A DNA stretch of 64,000 nucleotides from Cymbomonas tetramitiformis. Taxonomy: Eukaryota; Chlorophyta; Pyramimonadophyceae; Pyramimonadales; Pyramimonadaceae. Numbering within the stretch: the first letter of the stretch is position 1; each line of letters begins with the position of its first letter. Below the pieces are notes generated by a model. It was not told where the DNA came from and searched no databases. It was given only the letters and a program-made list of their open reading frames with translations. Shown piece after piece: positions 56,672 through 64,000 of this stretch. The translations under genes were made by a program, and so were the position numbers. The stretch covers positions 1-64,000 of the forward strand of contig LGRX02035342.1 in the NCBI GenBank assembly GCA_001247695.2, read 5' to 3'.

Positions 56672-59182
56672 GTGGACAAATACTGGGAAAACTGCCTAAA
56701 GGAGCAGTGGAGAGGACTTCACGTGTGGTGCAGCCCCCCACATGACAGCGACCATCTCACCATCGAGGCTGTACTCCGCACCTACGTGCATGAGTGGCGG
56801 CAAGACCCCGAGAACACCTCTGCAGTGTTCCTGCTGCCGGACCTACAGTCGCGCATGCCGCAGTGGAGGAAGCTTTTCAGACGCGCGGGGATGCGTATTG
56901 AGGAGGTCATCCCCACACATGACTCTCAGGGGAATCCCACCCAACTGTTTAAGGGAACAGATGGAGTGCTGCAGGACCTCCCATGGCCGATGCTGGTGGT
57001 GTATGCTCCACCCTCGAGGTCAAGACCGCAGAGGATTCGACACCAGCGAGTGCCCCCGCCAATTGTTGATGCAGGCAAGGCGTCAAAGATGCGGGACGCG
57101 CAGGGCACAGTTTCTGGAGGAGATTTCCTTGAGGCCCTGCGAGACGAGTACAGCCGAGACGGGCCCCTTCGTACTCTGCGGGAGCAAGTACAGTCAGCTC
57201 CCCATCACAGCACGAAGCACTTCTGCATTGTTGGCGAAGTGCTGTGGCGGGTAGCTGCGGGGCACTACCAGCTGGTCCTGGGTGAGGACTCACCCCTCCG
57301 GGAGATTGTGTTCCGCGAGGCCCACGACTCCCTGGCAGCGGGTCACACAGGGCGCGACAAGACACTTGAAAGGGTTCTTCGTCGATTCTGGTGGAAGAAC
57401 GCCTCGGATGATGTTGGGGCTTGGGTGGCGTCCTGCCCCACTTGCCAGGCTGTGAAACCCCGATCGTCATACCCTGATGGACTGCTTAACCCGCATTCGA
57501 TTCCGTCGCGAAACTGGCAGGACGTGGGTGTGGACTTTGTCACCGGTCTACCTTTGACCGAGCAAGGGAACGACGCGTTCGTCGCCTTCACCTGTAAGCT
57601 CTCGAAGATGGTCCACGTGGTCCCCATTAACTTCGGGGACAGCTCAGCAGCCACTATTGCTCGCATCTACTTCGACACCGTGTGGAGGCAGCATGGCGCG
57701 CCTATGAAAATTGTCAGCGACCGGGACCCACGCTTCCAAGACGCGTTCTGGAAAGAGCTGATGCGGTTGATGGGGGTCAAGGTGGCAATGACCACCCCTT
57801 ACAACCCCCGATCTGATGGTCAAGCGGAGCACACCAACCGGGTCGTGGAGGATATGCTTCGCTCCTTCGTCGATGATAGTCCGGAGGACTGGGACCTGTA
57901 CGCCACCAACGTCGAGTTTGCTATTAACGACTCGCGCAGTGACGTAACCGGTTTCACCCCCTTCGAGTTGTGCTATGGTGTGTCACCCATGTCACAGCTT
58001 GACATGTTTCTAGAAGCTGCCCAGTCTACCGATGGGCGACGCAAAGGAGGGGTGGGGACTGCACATGAATGGGCGTTTCGTTTTTCGTCGCAGCTGCGGG
58101 ACGCGCGGGGTAGACTGGAGTTGGCACAGCAGCGGCAGCGAGATCTCTTCGATCAGCGCCATGGGCAGCGGGAGTATGCGGTGGGGGACCTCGTCTGGGT
58201 AGAAGCCAAGCACCTCACGGAGAAGCTCATGGACAGGTCCCTTTGCAGGAAGCTCAGCAAGCGCTGGCATGGGCCGTTGGCGGTAACGGAGCGGTTCTAC
58301 AGTGACATGCAGGCGGGTCTTTCGGAGGCAGACCGAGGTGCTCCGGTGGCTTATCGACTGCAGCTCCCCCCACGCTGGCGTATACATGATGTGTTCGCAC
58401 AACATCGACTGAAGCCATACGTGGGAGGGGCAGATGCGTTCGCGTCACGCCGACAGCCAGCAATCCCAGAGGCGGTGATAGTTGATGGACAACGCGAGGC
58501 CCATGTGGATCGCATTCTGGCTCGACGAGTTCGCATCTCCCGAGGAAAGGAGATTGTGGAATGGAAGGTACGCTGGACGGGCTACTCAAAGGCCCACGAT
58601 TCGTGGAGGACTCGAGACAAGCTGGAGCGTGGAGCACCTCTGCAGCAGCTTAAGGACTTTGAGACCGAACGTCTGGCCATGGAGGGCCAGGTACGTGACG
58701 CTGCATTACGTCGTCGAGAGCAACGCCGCGATACACCCAGTTCTGCTGCGGTGGCGTCAGGTGCCTCTTTAGCCTACCTGTTGGTGAGACCCTGGGAGGA
58801 GGAGTTTGAGAACCCCACCGACGAATGCCTTCCTTGGGAACAACGTGGAATGACGAGAGAGGGCGAGGTCACATATGTCACTACCCTCGCTGCACTTGAT
58901 ACTCGGCCAGTACGGATATTGGTATTGTTCAGTGGAACAGGCTCCGTGGAAAAGGAGTTTGCCCGCTGCTTCCCAGCCTCGAGATCGGTAACTCTGGACG
59001 CTGACCCGCTTTGGCGGCCGACTCACGTGACGGCCATTGAGAGCTGGGATTATTGGAGGTATCCCCCAGGGTACTTCGACGTGGTATGGGCAAGCCCCCT
59101 TGTACCCAGTACAGTCAGGCCCGCACCACTGGAGGTCCGCCCGATTTCGTTACAGCGGACGCGTGCGTACAACGCACCCTAG
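56672..59182 (+). CDS. Chromovirus integrase, chromodomain and N-terminal half of a C5 DNA methyltransferase
   Basis: This 836-codon frame opens at GTG; it is the continuation of Pol. Domains in order: a region at 1-110 of unknown role (DSDHLTIEAVLRTYVHEWRQ); an HHCC zinc-binding domain near 217-258 (HDSLAAGHTGRDKTLERVL, CPTCQ); the DDE catalytic core with Asp in GVDFVTGLP (about 287), Asp in SDRDPRF (about 348) and Glu in DGQAEHTNR (about 384); a GPY/F-like region; and a chromodomain near 600-660 (VDRILARRV, EWKVRWTGYSKAHDSW). After a 75-residue linker comes VRILVLFSGTGSVEKEF (about 748) and LDADP, motifs I and II of C5-cytosine methyltransferases, then FDVVWASP, the start of motif IV. The frame then slips and ends in junk. 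Confidence 0.88.
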   Translation: MDKYWENCLKEQWRGLHVWCSPPHDSDHLTIEAVLRTYVHEWRQDPENTSAVFLLPDLQSRMPQWRKLFRRAGMRIEEVIPTHDSQGNPTQLFKGTDGVLQDLPWPMLVVYAPPSRSRPQRIRHQRVPPPIVDAGKASKMRDAQGTVSGGDFLEALRDEYSRDGPLRTLREQVQSAPHHSTKHFCIVGEVLWRVAAGHYQLVLGEDSPLREIVFREAHDSLAAGHTGRDKTLERVLRRFWWKNASDDVGAWVASCPTCQAVKPRSSYPDGLLNPHSIPSRNWQDVGVDFVTGLPLTEQGNDAFVAFTCKLSKMVHVVPINFGDSSAATIARIYFDTVWRQHGAPMKIVSDRDPRFQDAFWKELMRLMGVKVAMTTPYNPRSDGQAEHTNRVVEDMLRSFVDDSPEDWDLYATNVEFAINDSRSDVTGFTPFELCYGVSPMSQLDMFLEAAQSTDGRRKGGVGTAHEWAFRFSSQLRDARGRLELAQQRQRDLFDQRHGQREYAVGDLVWVEAKHLTEKLMDRSLCRKLSKRWHGPLAVTERFYSDMQAGLSEADRGAPVAYRLQLPPRWRIHDVFAQHRLKPYVGGADAFASRRQPAIPEAVIVDGQREAHVDRILARRVRISRGKEIVEWKVRWTGYSKAHDSWRTRDKLERGAPLQQLKDFETERLAMEGQVRDAALRRREQRRDTPSSAAVASGASLAYLLVRPWEEEFENPTDECLPWEQRGMTREGEVTYVTTLAALDTRPVRILVLFSGTGSVEKEFARCFPASRSVTLDADPLWRPTHVTAIESWDYWRYPPGYFDVVWASPLVPSTVRPAPLEVRPISLQRTRAYNAP

Positions 59183-59559
59183 ACATCATCGAGTATCTCC
59201 GTCCTCAACACTGGTTTGTGGAGAACCCGATGGGCCGTTACCCTGACGCCCTGCGTTTCAGGCCAGTAATGAGCCATTTACCGGCGCCCCTCACTTGCAC
59301 CTACTGCATGTATGGGAAACGATACATGAAACCTACGTGTATATGGGCGAGCTCGCCTCCGCCCGAACCCTTACTGCAATGCTCTGCAGCGACTCCTTGT
59401 TCGCATCGACGTGCAACAGGAGTTCACCCTGATACTGCACAACTGGGACCGAGTGGTCATCGGAAGGGGATGCAGAAGTCACACGCAGTGTATCCAGTTC
59501 CAGAGGGTCTACTGCGGCATCTGTTCCAGCACTTGACTTTTGGAGGCACAGGAAAGTAA
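58895..59559 (+). pseudogene. C5-cytosine DNA methyltransferase module, split by a one-base frameshift
   Basis: Motif I (LFSGTGSVEKEF) and the SAM-binding LDADP are in the integrase frame. At the C run 59,095-59,099 the catalytic motif moves to the next frame, where WASPPCTQYS gives the Pro-Cys catalytic dipeptide, followed by ENPMGRYP (motif VI, normally ENV or ENP) and CTYCMYGKRYMKPT (motif VIII-like). The end of that frame has GVHPDTAQLG and YPVPEGLLRHLFQHL, as in short phage-type and algal C5 methyltransferases, stop at 59,557-59,559. The module is compact (about 220 aa). One extra C would restore the frame, so this may be an assembly error or a young mutation. Confidence 0.75.
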
Positions 59560-60242
59560 ACGATGTTACGGTCATAACCCTTGGACCGAGTGCAACCGAT
59601 CTATGGCAAGCAGAGTTTCGAAGGAGAAGACGAAGACTGAAGACCTGCCTTAGATATCGGTTGTGTGCGGTTGGGTGAATCCGGGATGAGCGTTGGCAGC
59701 GTGATCCTTGGTGAAGCCCTTCTGCTACGCTGATGAGCAGAGGAATCACGAGACCCCTGTACGCTATTGTATGTGTGATTATGCTTTAGTCGTGGTTTCA
59801 GGGGAAAGTCCACTCCTAACGGGGGGAGAGTTGTGCCAGGAGGCACGACGTACCTGCTGAGACACCCATAGTAGGGGGGTCTGATTTCGATGAGAATAAG
59901 AGTAGCGAACTATTAGGGAAATTAGTGAGTGGATGTGACATTGCCTGAGCGAACAGTTGGGGAAAATAATATGTGAGCTCGGAGGAGAGAATAAAGAGAG
60001 GTAACAGAGTTGGTCTCTTGGACTTGGACAGCAAATGATATAACTCTTGCTGTCTGGGTTTATGTTAAATAGTATATCTGAATATATGATATGATTCCTC
60101 AAGATAATAGAGGATAATAGTTTACTCCTGGGAATTCCCCTGGGACATAATAAGTGTGTATTTCAAGTCATTATCGCGGTATTATTCGTTTGTGTTCCCC
60201 CTGGCTTATTTTCATTTTCGGAAATTTTCTGTGAATTTTCAC
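59560..60242. other. Chromovirus 3' region, possible LTR
   Basis: A purine tract (AACGGGGGGAGAG, 59,819-59,831) followed by TTGTGCCAGGAGGCAC could be polypurine tract plus LTR start, but I could not find a matching copy upstream of gag. No gene is seen. Confidence 0.35.
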
Positions 60243-60351
60243 GACAGAAATGAGCGTTGCGCTCATGTTTGTCGCAGGTGCGACAGAAATGAGCGCAACG
60301 CTCATTTATGTCGCACGGTATAATTGCAGTTTTGTCGCACGGTGCGACAAA
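60243..60351. repeat. Three consecutive palindromes
   Basis: 60,243-60,273 and 60,279-60,315 are hairpins built on GACAGAAATGAGCG and its inverse; the two are near reverse complements of one another. 60,331-60,351 is TTTGTCGCAC GG TGCGACAAA. All share TGTCGCA/TGCGACA. Confidence 0.8.
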
Positions 60352-60450
60352 TAAAATAACCTTGCGACAAAAATGAAGTGCTACCGTCTGATCATCAGGA
60401 TATGACCTCACTTCCCCGAAGGGCAGGGTCAGGGACTGGTCGCCGGCCAG

Positions 60451-60764
60451 TCATTCGTCGTCCTCAACCGGGGGAAGGCCGTCACCCTCCACAAGCTCGA
60501 TGCCAGCGAGAGCCGCCAGAGTCTGGTAGCTCTGCTCGTCCTCACAGGTAGCAAGCGCCAAGACCTCCTAGGAGAACTCCTCTGGGACGCCGTCCACCGA
60601 GGAGATATCCTCCTGCTGCTCGATGGCCCAGACGACGGCGGCCACGAACCCAGGAGAATTTGCCAATCGGGCAGGGGCATTGGCCCTCCACTCCTTGAGC
60701 TTGGTCTCATCCGTGCAGTTACGGACGATGTGCTCCGCGGAGCCGCACCACCACCTCGAAAACG
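60451..60764 (-). pseudogene. Gag C-terminus remnant of a related gypsy element
   Basis: On the minus strand a frame reads WCGSAEHIVRNC, then KLKEWRANAPARL, VAAVV, EQQEDIS and LAALAGIELVEG. Segment by segment this matches the chromovirus Gag end (CYACGRRGHLVRDC, KLAAWKANAPKRL, VAAMF, HDEDIS, LELAALTDCTDLVEG). The first Cys of the knuckle is replaced and a TAG interrupts at 60,568-60,570. It is in opposite orientation to the complete element. Confidence 0.7.
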
Positions 60765-60828
60765 AGACGCTGAGATGGAACCGGGATATGACAAAGCTTA
60801 CTCAAGTCTATTTCTATCGTTATAGTAT

Positions 60829-61473
60829 ATGCAGTTCCAAATACTGAAAGATAAATCATATGATATTCAAGTGCCAAAGAGTTCAGCGTTTCCAATTGAC
60901 ACACCCGATGATTTTATTCAATTGCACGGGGTTATCTTGGCCTGTGCGAAACGCGGCACTGGGAAGAGCTGTAGTCTTACACACCTACTTCGATTGATGA
61001 AACAAAACAATGCTTTAGACAGACTTATTCTTGTAAGTCCAACTTTTCATAATAACATGCATTACTATAATGACTTGCCACTCGATCAATCAGATGTATT
61101 AGAGCCTACCGTTGATGTTCCAAATCAGATTGAAGGCATCCTTGATACCGAAGCCTAAGAGTATGATGAATACCAAGTGAAGATGGAACGGTATAAGAAG
61201 CTTATGAAGATGTTGAACAATCATAATATCAGTGTGTATGAGATTCCCGGTGAATTACTCGTCGAGTTCGGAGACGAAAATGGAAATATTCTACCACCCC
61301 AGCACAAGTACGGGGGGAAGCGGCCCGTGATCGCGGCATTCTTTGATGACACCCAAGACACTGACATGATGAGACCATCAAGCAAGCTGAGCAACATGGT
61401 TATCAAACATAGACATCCCGGGAAACTGAAGGACGGTGCCCTTGGAGTGACATTTTTTAAGCAATACTATTAA
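60829..61473 (+). pseudogene. A32/FtsK-like viral DNA-packaging ATPase, with one in-frame stop
   Basis: The start is at ATG 60,829. Walker A is ACAKRGTGKSCSLTHLL (about residues 38-54); Walker B is VIAAFFDDTQDTDMM near residue 175; a downstream MVIKHRHPGKL segment is typical of the A32-type packaging ATPases of Polinton-like viruses, virophages and giant viruses, which pump genomes into capsids. A TAA at 61,156-61,158 (EA-stop-EYDEYQ) is the only break; the frame continues unchanged to 61,473, where it ends prematurely for the family. AT-rich composition contrasts with the GC-rich transposon next to it, indicating separate origin. Confidence 0.65.
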
Positions 61474-61493
61474 ATTTGTTTTGAATTATTCAT

Positions 61494-61742
61494 TTGTTAC
61501 AGGAGGATGCTGAAGATTCAGAATTTCGTTGTAACGGCTGTAGGATATTTCTATGGAATGTAGAAGTGTATCAGTGTCACATTTGTGAATACGGTCCTTA
61601 CTGTATGTCTTGTGCTAAACAGTTGTTTTGCTGCAAATGTAATTACTGTGTCTGTGAAATCTGTCAAGGGTCTACCCTGTCAGGTCTTAACATTTATTGT
61701 AAACCCTGCCTACATAATTTGAGATATGGTAGGGATTGGTAA
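61494..61742 (+). CDS. Cys-rich zinc-binding protein (about 80 aa), viral-relic region
   Basis: The open frame has no ATG near its start; it begins after TTTGTTACAG, which resembles a splice acceptor. It contains about 16 Cys in CxxC pairs (CNGC, CHIC, CMSC, CCKC, CEIC, CKPC), suggesting several zinc sites as in RING/B-box-like proteins. I do not recognise the family. It follows the packaging ATPase in the same strand. Confidence 0.45.
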   Translation: MLQEDAEDSEFRCNGCRIFLWNVEVYQCHICEYGPYCMSCAKQLFCCKCNYCVCEICQGSTLSGLNIYCKPCLHNLRYGRDW

Positions 61743-61802
61743 TATTTAAATAAACAACAATTAATAATATTTAGTGATATTGAATGCTTTCAGGTTTGTG
61801 TT

Positions 61803-62017
61803 TGCAGGAGTCTTATCGGTATTTACCGGAAGAAGAAAATGAACAGTGTTGTTTATGTTATCGTATGTGCAATAGAATTTGTTATGAATGTAAAAAATAT
61901 GTGTGTCGGAAGCATCGGTACTATTTGGAGGTTAGAAATCCAAACCCCCGTCATGAAGAACCAACATGTCTTACCCGTGTCAAGTATTATTATTGTCGAT
62001 TGGATTACAGTTATTAG
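61803..62017 (+). CDS. Second Cys-rich small protein (about 70 aa)
   Basis: The frame is acceptor-like at its start (TTTGTGTTTGCAG before GAG) and ends at 62,017. CCLCYRMCN, CYECKKYVCRKH and a later CLTR/YYCR give a zinc-ribbon layout loosely like the C-terminal Cys-rich domain of piggyBac transposases or a RING variant. An exon structure joining it to 61,494-61,742 is possible but not phase-tested with confidence. Confidence 0.4.
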
Positions 62018-62019
62018 AT

Positions 62020-62699
62020 AATATTTTTGATCAATTTCAATTCCAATAAAGTTTCGATTATTAGCTTTGCATACCTTGCCAGTTGTTCCGATGCCCATGA
62101 ATGGGTCCAGTACATTATCATTTTCATTTGAATAAGTTTTAACAATCCATTCTAATATATCATAAGGTTTGGCAGTTGGGTGTTTACTTTTGTAATTACC
62201 ATTAGCAATACTTATTACAGATTTCGGAAACCGTTTCCCATTAGATATAGTATCGATTCTTGGACTGTTACCAGTATACAATTCAGTGCGTCGACCAGGC
62301 TGTCTTGTGTAAGGAATTCCGTCAATCATTTGTGGATTATATATTGGTAACTTATCATAAAATATGTATAACATTTCGTGCGATCGCAGTGGTTGATGAT
62401 TGCAATGGTAGAATCCAGAACTCGTCGATTTCTGCCATACAATATCATATTTGAACATTCTTTCATTGCTGGATATTAACTTATGTCCAAACCGAGTTGT
62501 ACAAAAAAAATACATATGCAGTTCGGGGTTTACCGATACGTTTCAGTTCTTTCCATAACCGATCTAAATCAACAATTTGATTATCAAATTTACATGCAGT
62601 TTGATTATAAGGCAAATCTAAAATAATTAAATCAATTGAATTATTATCAATGTTCGGTAAAATGTCAAAACAATCAGCGTTGAATATCTGGGTCGCCAT
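62020..62699 (-). pseudogene. Beta-class N6-adenine/N4-cytosine DNA methyltransferase, frameshifted
   Basis: From ATG 62,699 the first frame reads MATQIFNADCFDILPNI and ILDLPYNQTACKFD, the DLPY form of the catalytic DPPY motif in PF01555-type enzymes. After an A8 run (62,503-62,510) the frame shifts and continues with LISSNERMFKYDIVWQK, HPTAKPYDILEWIVKTY and LDPFMGIGTTG plus FIGIEID (SAM-binding motif I, C-terminal in this class). Such enzymes are frequent in giant viruses, virophages and Polinton-like viruses, where they methylate the viral DNA. The homopolymer position means the shift could be an assembly error. Confidence 0.75.
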
Positions 62700-62724
62700 T
62701 AAGATATCGGAAGAGAAAAAAAAA

Positions 62725-62957
62725 CGGTAAATGTTGTCAAAACACCAATATATGTAACATATTCTGATTGTGGCAACATTTTTAGTTCTGGGTGAAAAGC
62801 GGTAAATGTTGACAAAACACCAATATATCTAATATATTCTGATTCTGGCAACATTTATAGTTCTGGTGATCGATCGGGGGGAAAGCGGTAATTGTTGTCA
62901 AGACACAAATATATATAATATAAATCTATTCTGGCAACAATTACCGTTCTCGGAGAA
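62725..62957. repeat. Three tandem hairpin units
   Basis: Units start at 62,725, 62,799 and 62,885 with CGGTAA(A/T)TGTTG and end in GGCAACA(T/A)T plus (A/T)(T/A)AGTTCTGG or ACCGTTCTCGG. Each is a stem: AAATGTTG pairs with CAACATTT; in the third, GGTAATTGTTG pairs with CAACAATTACC. They sit directly upstream of the methyltransferase start. Confidence 0.8.
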
Positions 62958-63008
62958 CGATTACGGTGTCGGCTTATGCAGATCTGCCATAGATAACCGT
63001 AGGTGCTC

Positions 63009-63123
63009 ACTACATGGGAAGCGTTCCGAAATACTGGTAAATCCTGGCAAAATACAGAAGGTACTTAAGGAATACAGTTGTATTTAATAAGGATACTCCC
63101 CCTCTACACGCTTCCCATGTAGT
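63009..63123. repeat. 115-bp element with perfect 16-bp inverted ends
   Basis: ACTACATGGGAAGCGT (63,009-63,024) is exactly inverted at 63,108-63,123. The interior is non-coding. It could be a MITE or the terminal structure of the viral relic; no target duplication is evident. Confidence 0.75.
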
Positions 63124-63714
63124 ATGAAATATGATCTCCGCACATCTGTGTCGCACTGTACGATTTGTGCTGGAAGTGACGCCCCGACTGTCATTCCTAT
63201 AGTTAGGGTGTATGACTGTCACCGGTCCCGGAACCCTAGACCCCGAACATATAACGGGAAGACTGAGTATTCTTCTTGATCTATTCTGATTACCACTCAC
63301 ACCGAATATACAGTCAAGCTGATATATTCAGCAGGTTTGGTACCACGCACGCCTAATTTTACACTGCGACTTTGGCCATGATTGGCTAAACACCGGCGCT
63401 TGAGATGGGGTGAGGAACCCGCGCTAGAGAGGTTTTCGGTACGGGCGGTATGGCTCAGTTTCGGCAGCGCGGTTGATTGGACGTGATTGGGGTGCGGTAT
63501 TTTCCGTGCAGTATCGTTGGGCTGGATTTTGTTGTTTCTGGTCGCTAGTACACCGTCCGACATTGATCACGTCCTTTCGTCCCACACGACCGCGTACAAT
63601 TTACTGTTTCCCCGATTTATCCTCGACGACCTGCCGCAACTCGCAAGCCGTCGCCCACGCCGTTAGCCTCGCCTCGCATTATCTACCTCACCCTGTCTCT
63701 ATAGTCATTTCATC
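63124..63714. other. Region upstream of the last ORF, no gene
   Basis: No coding motif is visible. The segment from about 63,540 is pyrimidine-rich and looks like a leader of the next ORF. Confidence 0.4.
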
Positions 63715-64000
63715 ATGGGTACTTCTACGAGATCACACACCGCGGCCGCACGCCGCTCACTAGTTACCATTTTCGACGATGCCGCAGCCAGGCATGCAAC
63801 CACGCCAGCCACTCCTACGGTTGCGACTACACCGACTGCCCAATCGGCAGGGGCACTGTTCCTCGACGCGGTCAAACGTCTGGCGAAGGAATCCTTCGAC
63901 GAGCGTGCCGCCAAGCTCGTCATCAAGAAGGTGTACGACGACAAACATGGACGTTTTGATGGTACGGAATCGAACGTCAGCTCTGTTTTCGCCCGTCTGG
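63715..64000 (+). CDS. Start of an unknown ORF, cut by the window end
   Basis: From ATG 63,715 the frame is open to the end (95 codons). It is Ala/Thr-rich at first (FDDAAARHATTPATPTVATT), then looks globular (LFLDAVKRLAKESFDERAAK). This could be the N-terminus of another retrotransposon Gag or a host gene; too little is present to decide. Confidence 0.4.
   Translation, partial: MGTSTRSHTAAARRSLVTIFDDAAARHATTPATPTVATTPTAQSAGALFLDAVKRLAKESFDERAAKLVIKKVYDDKHGRFDGTESNVSSVFARL

Noticed and set aside
59819..59880. Polypurine tract and 3' LTR of the chromovirus
   Set aside because: The purine run and TG start are suggestive, but I found no matching sequence upstream of gag, so LTR limits cannot be set.
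60163..60411. 82-codon minus-strand Cys-containing ORF
   Set aside because: The Cys pattern comes from the palindromic TGTCGCA repeats, not from a protein family.

Overview
The window looks like nuclear DNA of a unicellular, flagellated, probably algal eukaryote (my guess is a green alga of the prasinophyte type; the taxonomic call is inference). The evidence is spliced GT-AG genes whose exon phases fit, a Sfi1-type centrin-scaffold protein, an EF-hand/p25-alpha-like protein, a very high load of LTR and DNA transposons, and an AT-rich relic resembling Polinton-like viruses or other large-DNA-virus insertions. There is no bacterial operon structure, no rRNA, no CRISPR array, and I saw no convincing tRNA.

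Layout. 1-1.4 kb: end of a Sfi1-like gene whose intron carries terminal-inverted-repeat DNA. 2.7-4.8 kb: truncated Ty3/gypsy pol (RT-RNase H). 5.4-8.7 kb: spliced CACTA/EnSpm (TNP2-like) transposase gene, cut off at its 3' end, with an exon amplified in tandem. 9,257-20,998: a complete insertion of an 11.7-kb LTR retrotransposon with matching 5-bp target duplications but almost no coding capacity; it contains a nested 1.8-kb insert with an antisense 307-codon ORF. 21.98-32.65 kb: a host gene of about 15 exons whose introns hold three minisatellites, one of them made from a broken reverse transcriptase. 32.7-41.4 kb: non-coding repeats, including a 167-bp satellite. 41.4-42.6 kb: an intact 2-oxoglutarate/Fe(II) oxygenase (PhyH-like) gene on the minus strand. 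44.7-46.7 kb: a truncated, inverted relative of the 11.7-kb LTR element.

47.5-59.6 kb: a long Ty3/gypsy chromovirus. Gag and Pol share one reading frame separated by a single UAG. Pol carries protease, RT and RNase H, then a 20-residue repeat linker, integrase and chromodomain, and after the chromodomain a C5-cytosine DNA methyltransferase module. This is the most interesting system in the window: a retrotransposon that seems to carry both a chromatin reader and a DNA methylation writer. 60.4-60.8 kb: reversed Gag remnant of a relative. 60.8-62.7 kb: relic of a Polinton-like or other DNA virus (packaging ATPase, two Cys-rich proteins, N6/N4 DNA methyltransferase), followed by hairpin repeats. 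63.7 kb to the end: start of a further ORF.

Several frame breaks lie in homopolymers (C run near 59,099; A run near 62,503), so some lesions may be assembly indels rather than biological decay.
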